In this document: piece after piece, positions 22,504-30,292 of the stretch | How the letters are laid out: the number at the start of each line of letters is the position of its first letter | Numbering within the stretch: position 1 is the first letter of the stretch | From: Saccoglossus kowalevskii | Lineage: Eukaryota > Hemichordata > Enteropneusta > Harrimaniidae | Direction of reading: 5' to 3' | Length of the DNA: 30,292 nt | Assembly (NCBI RefSeq): GCF_000003605.2 | Contig: NW_003131573.1 | Coordinates: 1 to 30,292 of the forward strand | Position numbers and translations under genes: made by a program | Notes under the pieces: model-generated | What the model was told of the DNA's origin: nothing | Seen by the model: only the letters and a program-made list of their open reading frames with translations | Database searches by the model: none

Positions 22504-23006
22504 GGCCTTGTCCACCTATTAAATATGAGGCTATCCTGACCTAAGTTTGCATGTAAAATGGCCCTGTCCACCTATTAAATCTGAGGCTATCCTGACTTAA
22601 GTTTGCATGTAAAATGGCCTTGTCCACCTATTAAATCTGAGGCTATCCTGACCTAAGTTTGCATGTAAAATGGCCCTGTCCACCTATTTATTTGAGGCTA
22701 TCCTGACCTAAGTTTGCATGTAAAATGGCCCTGCCCACCTATTAAATCTGAGGCTATCCTGACCTAAGTTTGCATGTAAAATGGCCCTGTCTACCTATTA
22801 AATATGAGCCTATCCTGATCTAAGTTTGCATGTAAAATGGCCCTGTCCACCTATTAAATCTGAGGTTATCCTGACCTAAGTTTGCATGTAAAATGGCCCT
22901 GTCCATCTATTAAATCTGAGGCTATCCTGACCTAAGTTTGCATGTAAAATGGCCCTGTCCATCTATTAAATCTGAGGCTATCCTGACCTAAGTTTGCATG
23001 TAAAAT
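22504..23006 (+). repeat. duplicated block 12, copy B
   Basis: This matches 11899-12401, checked at both CCTTGTCC units (22508 and 22620). Its last four units also begin block 2 copy B. A one-base G insertion (GGGCCC) lies just upstream near 22447. Confidence 0.88.
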
Positions 23007-23450
23007 GGCCCTGCCCACCTATTAAATCTGAGGCTATCCTGACCTAAGTTTGCATGTAAAATGGCCCTGTCCACCTATTAAATCTGAGGCTATCCTGACC
23101 TAAGTTTGCATGTAAAATGGCCCTATCCACCTATTAAATATGAGGCTATCCTGACCTAAGTTTGCATGTAAAAATGGCCCTGTCTACCTATTAAATCTGA
23201 GGCTATCCTGACCTAAGTTTGCATGTAAAATGGCCCTGTCCACCTATTTATTTTGAGGCTATCCTGACCTAAGTTTGCATGTAAAATGGCCCTGTCTACC
23301 TATTAATCTGAGCCTATCCTGACCTAAGTTTGCATGTAAATGGACCTGTCCACCTATTAAATCTGAGCTATCCTGACCTAAGTTTGCATGTAAATGGCCC
23401 TGTCCAACTATTAAATATGAGCTATCCTGACCTAGTTTGCATGTAAATGG
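22783..23450 (+). repeat. duplicated block 2, copy B
   Basis: The unit order is the same as 895-1565, at an offset of 21888 at the start. The second half, from about 23230, is degraded by one-base homopolymer changes, so the register drifts. The shared lack of the TCTACC/ATATG/GAGCC/GACTT unit after the TCCATC pair links it to the copy at 895 rather than to those at 8441 or 14399. Confidence 0.78.
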
Positions 23451-23466
23451 CCCTGTCCACTATTAA
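23300..23466. other. patch of homopolymer shortenings 7
   Basis: Losses include ATTAATCTG, GTAAATGG three times, GAGCTATCC twice, GACCTAGTTT and CCACTATT. Nearby gains are AAAAA (about 23171) and ATTTTGAGG (about 23252). It covers the end of block 2 copy B. Confidence 0.75.
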
Positions 23467-24702
23467 ATCTGAGCCTATCCTGACCTAAGTTTGCATGTAA
23501 AATGGCCCTGTCCATCTATTAAATCTGAGGCTATCCTGACCTAAGTTTGCATGTAAAATGGCCCTGTCCACCTATTAAATCTGAGGCTATCCTGACCTAA
23601 GTTTGCATGTAAAATGGCCCTGTCTACCTATTAAATCTGAGCCTATCCTGACCTAAGTTTGCATGTAAAATGGCCCTGTCCATCTATTAAATCTGAGGCT
23701 ATCCTGACCTAAGTTTGCATGTAAAATGGCCCTGTCCATCTATTAAATCTGAGGCTATCCTGACCTAAGTTTGCATGTAAAATGGCCCTGTCCACCTATT
23801 AAATCTGAGGCTATCCTGACCTAAGTTTGCATGTAAAATGGCCCTGTCTACCTATTAAATATGAGCCTATCCTGACTTAAGTTTGCATGTAAAATGGCCC
23901 TGTCCACCTATTAAATCTGAGGCTATCCTGACCTAAGTTTGCATGTAAAATGGCCCTGTCCACCTATTTATTTGAGGCTATCCTGACCTAAGTTTGCATG
24001 TAAAATGGCCCTGTCCATCTATTAAATCTGAGGCTATCCTGACCTAAGTTTGCATGTAAAATGGCCCTGTCCACCTATTAAATCTGAGGCTATCCTGACC
24101 TAAGTTTGCATGTAAAATGGCCCTGTCTACCTATTAAATCTGAGGCTATCCTGACCTAAGTTTGCATGTAAAATGGCCCTGTCCACCTATTAAATATGAG
24201 GCTATCCTGACCTAAGTTTGCATGTAAAATGGCCCTGTCCATCTATTAAATCTGAGGCTATCCTGACCTAAGTTTGCATGTAAAATGGCCCTGTCCACCT
24301 ATTAAATATGAGGTTATCCTGACCTAAGTTTGCATGTAAAATGGCCCTGCCCATCTATTAAATCTGAGGCTATCCTGACCTAAGTTTGCATGTAAAATGG
24401 CCCTGTCTACCTATTAAATATGAGCCTATCCTGACCTAAGTTTGCATGTAAAATGGCCCTGTCCATCTATTAAATCTGAGGCTATCCTGACCTAAGTTTG
24501 CATGTAAAATGGCCCTGTCCATCTATTAAATCTGAGGCTATCCTGACCTAAGTTTGCATGTAAAATGGCCTTGTCCACCTATTAAATCTGAGGCTATCCT
24601 GACCTAAGTTTGCATGTAAAATGGCCCTGTCTACCTATTAAATATGAGCCTATCCTGACTTAAGTTTGCATGTAAAATGGCCCTGTCCACCTATTAAATC
24701 TG

Positions 24703-24816
24703 AGCTATCCTGACCTAAGTTTGCATGTAAAATGGCCCTGTCCACCTATTTATTTGAGGCTATCTGACTAAGTTGCATGTAAAATGGCCTGTCTACCTAT
24801 TAAATCTGAGCTATCC
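24703..24816. other. patch of homopolymer shortenings 8
   Basis: GAGCTATCC occurs twice, with TATCTGACTAAGTTGC and GGCCTGTC between them. It lies about 140 bases before block 11 copy B. Confidence 0.72.
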
Positions 24817-24951
24817 TGACCTAAGTTTGCATGTAAAATGGCCCTGTCCACCTATTAAATCTGAGGCTATCCTGACCTAAGTTTGCATGTAAAATGGACC
24901 TGTCCACCTATTAAATCTGAGGCTATCCTGACCTAAGTTTGCATGTAAAAT

Positions 24952-25398
24952 GGCCCTGTCCACCTATTTATTTGAGGCTATCCTGACCTAAGTTTGCATG
25001 TAAAATGGCCCTGTCTACCTATTAAATCTGAGCCTATCCTGACCTAAGTTTGCATGTAAAATGGCCCTGTCTACCTATTAAATCTGAGCCTATCCTGACC
25101 TAAGTTTGCATGTAAAATGGCCGTGTCTACCTATTAAATATGAGTCTATCCTGACCTAAGTTTGCATGTAAAATGGCCCTGTCCACCTATTAAATCTGAG
25201 GCTATCCTGACCTAAGTTTGCATGTAAAATGGCCCTGTCCAACTATTAAATCTGAGGCTATCCTGATCTAAGTTTGCATGTAAAATGGCCCTGTCCACCT
25301 ATTAAATATGAGCCTATCCTGATCTAAGTTTGCATGTAAAATGGCCCTGTCCATCTATTAAATATGAGCCTATCCTGATCTAAGTTTGCATGTAAAAT
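24952..25398 (+). repeat. duplicated block 11, copy B
   Basis: This matches 19092-19538, with the private G at 25123 and TCCAAC at 25241. The next unit is TCCATC here and TTATTTG in copy A. Confidence 0.9.
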
Positions 25399-26797
25399 GG
25401 CCCTGTCCATCTATTAAATCTGAGGCTATCCTGACCTAAGTTTGCATGTAAAATGGCCCTGTCTACCTATTAAATCTGAGGCTATCCTGACCTAAGTTTG
25501 CATGTAAAATGGCCCTGTCTACCTATTAAATCTGAGCCTATCCTGACCTAAGTTTGCATGTAAAATGGCCCTGTCCACATATTAAATCTGAGGCTATCCT
25601 GACCTAAGTTTGCATGTAAAATGGCCCTGTCTACCTATTAAATCTGAGGCTATCCTGACCTAAGTTTGCATGTAAAATGGCCCTGTCTACCTATTAAATC
25701 TGAGGTTATCCTGACCTAAGTTTGCATGTAAAATGGCCCTGTCTACCTATTAAATCTGAGCCTATCCTAACCTAAGTTTGCATGTACAATGGCCCTGTCT
25801 ACCTATTAAATCTGAGCCTATCCTGACCTAAGTTTGCATGTAAAATGGCCCTGCCCACCTATTAAATCTGAGGCTATCCTGACCTAAGTTTGCATGTAAA
25901 ATGGCCCTGTCCACCTATTAAATATGAGCCTATCCTGATCTAAGTTTGCATGTAAAATGGCCCTGTCCACCTATTAAATCTGAGGCTATCCTGACCTAAG
26001 TTTGCATGTACAATGGCCCTGTCTACCTATTAAATCTGAGCCTATCCTGACCTAAGTTTGCATGTAAAATGGCCCTGTCTACCTATTAAATCTGAGCCTA
26101 TCCTGACCTAAGTTTGCATGTAAAATGGCCCTGTCTACCTATTAAATCTGAGGCTATCCTGACCTAAGTTTGCATGTAAAATGGCCCTGTCTACCTATTA
26201 AATATGAGCCTATCCTGATCTAAGTTTGCATGTAAAATGGCCCTGTCCACCTATTAAATCTGAGGCTATCCTGACCTAAGTTTGCATGTAAAATGGCCCT
26301 GTCCACCTATTAAATCTGAGGCTATCCTGACCTAAGTTTGCATGTAAAATGGCCCTGTCCACCTATTAAATCTGAGCCTATCCTGACCTAAGTTTGCATG
26401 TAAAATGGCCCCACCCACCTATTAAATCTGAGGCTATCCTGACCTAAGTTTGCATGTAAAATGGCCCTGTCCACCTATTTATTTGAGGCTATCCTGACCT
26501 AAGTTTGCATGTAAAATGGCCCTGTCTACCTATTAAATCTGAGGCTATCCTGACCTAAGTTTGCATGTAAAATGGCCCTGTCTACCTATTAAATCTGAGG
26601 CTATCCTGACCTAAGTTTGCATGTAAAATGGCCCTGTCTACCTATTAAATCTGAGGCTATCCTGATCTAAGTTTGCATGTAAAATGGCCCTGTCTACCTA
26701 TTAAATCTGAGGCTATCCTTATCTAAGTTTGCATGTAAAATGGCCCTGTCTACCTATTAAATCTGAGGCTATCCTGACCTAAGTTTGCATGTAAAAT

Positions 26798-27340
26798 GGC
26801 CCTGTCTACCTATTAAATATGAGCCTATCCTGACTTAAGTTTGCATGTAAAATGGCCCTGCCCACCTATTAAATCTGAGGCTATCCTGACCTAAGTTTGC
26901 ATGTAAAATGGCCCTGTCCATCTATTAAATCTGAGGCTATCCTGACCTAAGTTTGCATGTAAAATGGCCCTGTCCATCTATTAAATCTGAGGCTATCCTG
27001 ACCTAAGTTTGCATGTAAAATGGCCCTGTCTACCTATTAAATATGAGCCTATCCTGACTTAAGTTTGCATGTAAAATGGCCCTGCCCACCTATTAAATCT
27101 GAGGCTATCCTGACCTAAGTTTGCATGTAAAATGGCCCTGTCCACCTATTAAATCTGAGGCTATCCTGACCTAAGTTTGCATGTAAAATGGCCCTGTCTA
27201 CCTATTAAATATGAGCCTATCCTGACCTAAGTTTGCCTGTAAAATGGCCCTGTCTACCTATTAAATATGAGCCTATCCTGATCTAAGTTTGCATGTAAAA
27301 TGGCCCTGTCCACCTATTAAATCTGAGGCTATCCTGACCT
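26798..27340 (+). repeat. duplicated block 13, copy A
   Basis: The string is TCTACC/ATATG/GAGCC/GACTT, GCCCACC, two TCCATC, TCTACC/ATATG/GAGCC/GACTT, GCCCACC, TCCACC, a unit ending GTTTGCCTG (C at 27237), then TCTACC/ATATG/GAGCC/GATCT. It recurs at 29480 (offset 2682). A diverged relative is at about 7270-7770, with the same GCCTG change at 7706. Confidence 0.87.
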
Positions 27341-27357
27341 AAGTTTGCATGTAAAAT
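27078..27357 (+). repeat. 280-bp tandem duplication, left copy
   Basis: Five units (GCCCACC, TCCACC, TCTACC/ATATG/GAGCC, TCTACC/ATATG/GAGCC/GATCT, TCCACC) are followed at once by a second copy. The two copies differ at only two positions seen by eye: C at 27237 against A in the right copy, and T against C at 27408. The corresponding place near 7606-7826 has the five-unit group only once. Confidence 0.9.
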
Positions 27358-27637
27358 GGCCCTGCCCACCTATTAAATCTGAGGCTATCCTGACCTAAGT
27401 TTGCATGCAAAATGGCCCTGTCCACCTATTAAATCTGAGGCTATCCTGACCTAAGTTTGCATGTAAAATGGCCCTGTCTACCTATTAAATATGAGCCTAT
27501 CCTGACCTAAGTTTGCATGTAAAATGGCCCTGTCTACCTATTAAATATGAGCCTATCCTGATCTAAGTTTGCATGTAAAATGGCCCTGTCCACCTATTAA
27601 ATCTGAGGCTATCCTGACCTAAGTTTGCATGTAAAAT
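27358..27637 (+). repeat. 280-bp tandem duplication, right copy
   Basis: This is the second copy of the five-unit group at 27078-27357. The extra 280 bases explain why the offset to the 7.7-8.3 kb region changes from 19531 (GCCTG marker) to 19811 (GAGAC marker). Confidence 0.9.
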
Positions 27638-28084
27638 GGCCCTGTCCATCTATTAAATCTGAGGCTATCCTGACCTAAGTTTGCATGTAAAATGGCCCTG
27701 TCCATCTATTAAATCTGAGGCTATCCTGACCTAAGTTTGCATGTAAAATGGCCCTGTCTACCTATTAAATATGAGCCTATCCTGACTTAAGTTTGCATGT
27801 AAAATGGCCCTGCCCACCTATTAAATCTGAGACTATCCTGACCTAAGTTTGCATGTAAAATGGCCCTGTCTACCTATTAAATCTGAGGCTATCCTGACCT
27901 AAGTTTGCATGTAAAATGGCCCTGTCCACCTATTAAATATGAGGTTATCCTGACCTAAGTTTGCATGTAAAATGGCCCTGTCCACCTATTTATTTGAGGC
28001 TATCCTGACCTAAGTTTGCATGTAAAATGGCCCTGTCCACCTATTAAATATGAGGCTATCCTGACCTAAGTTTGCATGTAAAAT
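27638..28084 (+). repeat. duplicated block 14, copy B
   Basis: This matches 7827-8273. From the GAGAC unit (A at 27832) to about 28195 it also matches 16662-17025 at offset 11170, so this series exists in three places. Confidence 0.87.
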
Positions 28085-29479
28085 GGCCCTGCCCACCTAT
28101 TAAATCTGAGGCTATCCTGACCTAAGTTTGCATGTAAAATGGCCCTGTCCACCTATTTATTTGAGGCTATCCTGACCTAAGTTTGCATGTAAAATGGCCT
28201 TGTCTACCTATTAAATCTGAGGCTATCCTGACCTAAGTTTGCATGTAAAATGGCCCTGTCTACCTATTAAATATGAGCCTATCCTGACTTAAGTTTGCAT
28301 GTAAAATGGCCCTGTCCACCTATTAAATCTGAGGCTATCCTGACCTAAGTTTGCATGTAAAATGGCCCTGTCCACCTATTTATTTGAGGCTATCCTGACC
28401 TAAGTTTGCATGTAAAATGGCCCTGTCTACCTATTAAATCTGAGGCTATCCTGACCTAAGTTTGCATGTAAAATGGCCCTGTCCACCTATTAAATCTGAG
28501 CCTATCCTGACCTAAGTTTGCATGTAAAATGGCCCTGTCCACCTATTAAATATGAGGCTATCCTGACCTAAGTTTGCATGTAAAATGGCCCTGTCCACCT
28601 ATTTATTTGAGGCTATCCTGACCTAAGTTTGCATGTAAAATGGCCCTGTCCACCTATTAAATCTGAGGCTATCCTGACCTAAGTTTGCATGTAAAATGGC
28701 CCTGTCCACCTATTAAATATGAGGTTATCCTGACCTAAGTTTGCATGTAAAATGGCCCTGCCCATCTATTAAATCTGAGGCTATCCTGACCTAAGTTTGC
28801 ATGTAAAATGGCCCTGCCCATCTATTAAATCTGAGGCTATCCTGACCTAAGTTTGCATGTAAAATGGCCCTGTCTACCTATTAAATCTGAGGCTATCCTG
28901 ACCTAAGTTTGCATGTAAAATGGCCCTGTCCACCTATTTATTTGAGGCTATCCTGACCTAAGTTTGCATGTAAAATGGCCCTGTCTACCTATTAAATCTG
29001 AGCCTATCCTGACCTAAGTTTGCATGTAAAATGGCCCTGTCCATCTATTAAATCTGAGGCTATCCTGACCTAAGTTTGCATGTAAAATGGCCCTGTCCAT
29101 CTATTAAATCTGAGGCTATCCTGACCTAAGTTTGCATGTAAAATGGCCCTGTCTACCTATTAAATATGAGCCTATCCTGACTTAAGTTTGCATGTAAAAT
29201 GGCCCTGCCCACCTATTAAATCTGAGGCTATCCTGACCTAAGTTTGCATGTAAAATGGCCCTGTCCACCTATTAAATCTGAGGCTATCCTGACCTAAGTT
29301 TGCATGTAAAATGGCCCTGTCTACCTATTAAATATGAGCCTATCCTGACCTAAGTTTGCATGTAAAATGGCCCTGTCTACCTATTAAATATGAGCCTATC
29401 CTGACCTAAGTTTGCATGTAAATGGCCCTGTCCATCTATTAAATCTGAGGCTATCCTGACCTAAGTTTGCATGTAAAAT

Positions 29480-29990
29480 GGCCCTGTCTACCTATTAAAT
29501 ATGAGCCTATCCTGACTTAAGTTTGCATGTAAAATGGCCCTGCCCACCTATTAAATCTGAGGCTATCCTGACCTAAGTTTGCATGTAAAATGGCCCTGTC
29601 CATCTATTAAATCTGAGGCTATCCTGACCTAAGTTTGCATGTAAAATGGCCCTGTCCATCTATTAAATCTGAGGCTATCCTGACCTAAGTTTGCATGTAA
29701 AATGGCCCTGTCTACCTATTAAATATGAGCCTATCCTGACTTAAGTTTGCATGTAAAATGGCCCTGCCCACCTATTAAATCTGAGGCTATCCTGACCTAA
29801 GTTTGCATGTAAAATGGCCCTGTCCACCTATTAAATCTGAGGCTATCCTGACCTAAGTTTGCATGTAAAATGGCCCTGTCTACCTATTAAATATGAGCCT
29901 ATCCTGACCTAAGTTTGCCTGTAAATGGCCCTGTCTACCTATTAATATGAGCCTATCCTGATCTAGTTTGCATGTAAAATGGCCCTGTCC
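29480..29990 (+). repeat. duplicated block 13, copy B
   Basis: This matches 26798-27340, including the private C (29919). The last part holds a patch of homopolymer losses (29922-29965), so the offset is not kept beyond it. Confidence 0.85.
29922..29965. other. patch of homopolymer shortenings 9
   Basis: GTAAATGG, ATTAATATG and GATCTAGTTT each lack one A within two units, at the end of block 13 copy B. A lone GTAAATGG at about 29419 is similar. Confidence 0.68.
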
Positions 29991-30292
29991 ACCTATTAAA
30001 TCTGAGGCTATCCTGACCTAAGTTTGCATGTAAAATGGCCCTGTCCACCTATTAAATCTGAGCCTATCCTGACCTAAGTTTGCATGTAAAATGGCCCTGT
30101 CCACCTATTAAATATGAGGCTATCCTGACCTAAGTTTGCATGTAAAATGGCCCTGTCCACCTATTTATTTGAGGCTATCCTGACCTAAGTTTGCATGTAA
30201 AATGGCCCTGTCCACCTATTAAATCTGAGGCTATCCTGACCTAAGTTTGCATGTAAAATGGCCCTGTCCACCTATTAAATATGAGGTTATCC

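Larger units (their letters stand above)
1..30292 (+). repeat. 56-bp satellite DNA tandem array filling the window
   Basis: A 56-bp unit is repeated about 540 times in one orientation with no interruption. The period is read directly: the motif GCATGTAAAATGG returns every 56 bases, or every 55 where the TTATTTG variant is used. Most units differ from the consensus at zero to four positions, so identity is high. Both array edges lie outside the window. No gene is present: the forward consensus has stops at unit positions 17, 23, 34, 39 and 51, the reverse strand also has several, and 56 is not a multiple of 3, so every frame closes within about 90 nt. Known families of this kind sit in constitutive heterochromatin and spread by unequal exchange and gene conversion. 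A centromeric role is possible but nothing here shows it. The family is not one I recognise. Confidence 0.98.

Noticed and set aside
1..30292. CRISPR array, because of regular short repeats
   Set aside because: There are no unique spacers; the whole 56 bp repeats, and what varies is single bases.
1..30292. Repetitive protein-coding gene or minisatellite exon
   Set aside because: The unit length is not a multiple of 3 and every frame on both strands meets stops within about 90 nt in the consensus.
1..30292. CENP-B box
   Set aside because: The known motif needs two CpG-containing halves (TTCG and CGGG). The window has only about nine CpG and none in such a setting.
1..30292. Telomeric or subtelomeric simple repeats (TTAGGG and relatives)
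   Set aside because: No run of such units occurs. CTTAGG on the minus strand is just one part of the 56-bp unit.
1..30292. Transposon, retroelement or viral insertion within the array
   Set aside because: The register of GCATGTAAAATGG is kept throughout; no gap between units is longer than a few bases of change.
1..30292. Functional poly(A) signal or promoter from ATTAAA or TATTAAAT
   Set aside because: The words recur in every unit by virtue of repetition and there is no gene next to them; they are kept only as a low-interest note.
1..30292. Naming a host species
   Set aside because: Nothing but the satellite is present and I do not recognise it, so only a eukaryotic nuclear origin is inferred.

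Overview
The whole window is one uninterrupted tandem satellite array. A 56-bp unit (about 43% G+C) repeats head to tail about 540 times from the first base to the last, always in the same orientation. There is no flanking single-copy DNA, no inserted transposon, no inverted segment, no RNA gene and no open reading frame of note. In the consensus, stop codons close every frame on both strands, and the longest stop-free stretch is about 90 nt. The array runs off both ends, so its true length and chromosomal setting cannot be seen here.

A long pure satellite with higher-order structure, no coding content and almost no CpG (nine counted by eye) points to a eukaryotic nuclear genome, most likely from constitutive heterochromatin such as a pericentromere, centromere or subtelomere. 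CpG depletion would suit a CpG-methylating animal, but the independent information is only one 56-bp unit. I do not recognise the satellite family and name no species.

Units differ at a few recurrent positions: TCCACC, TCTACC, TCCATC, TCCAAC or GCCCACC near the start; AAATCTG, AAATATG or the 1-bp-shorter TTATTTG in the middle; GAGGC, GAGCC, GAGAC or GAGGTT after that; then GACCT, GACTT or GATCT. The last third of the unit (TAAGTTTGCATGTAAAATGG, running into the next unit) is almost invariant. Each unit can therefore be read as a letter, and the order of letters is not random. Strings of 8-18 units recur at distant places with constant offsets and shared private mutations: 1454-2390 with 12728-13600, 2964-3714 with 15910-16660, 3189-4025 with 8943-9779, 4193-4808 with 17809-18424, 4809-5759 with 20041-20935, and the triplicate 9780 / 17138 / 20992. 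The array is a nested mosaic of segmental duplications from about 0.4 to 1 kb, not one regular higher-order repeat.

Layout: 1-900 is mixed units whose partner is at 15238-16016. 895-2907 is a duplicated zone ending in a homogeneous TCTACC run. 2964-4025 is a TTATTTG-rich zone with copies at 8943 and 15910. 4193-5759 has copies at 17809 and 20041. 5760-8900 is rich in TCTACC/AAATATG/GAGCC units. 9780-10227 is the first copy of a heavily marked block. 10334-13700 is mosaic. 13700-16660 recombines earlier blocks. 17138-21774 carries copies of the marked block and others. 22000-30292 is further mosaic and includes a fresh 280-bp tandem duplication at 27078-27637.

The observation most in need of checking is that short patches with many one-base homopolymer losses lie close to several junctions between these blocks, notably 10228-10333, 12480-12727 and 18425-18587. 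These look like unpolished long-read sequence, so some of the mosaic may come from assembly joins rather than biology.
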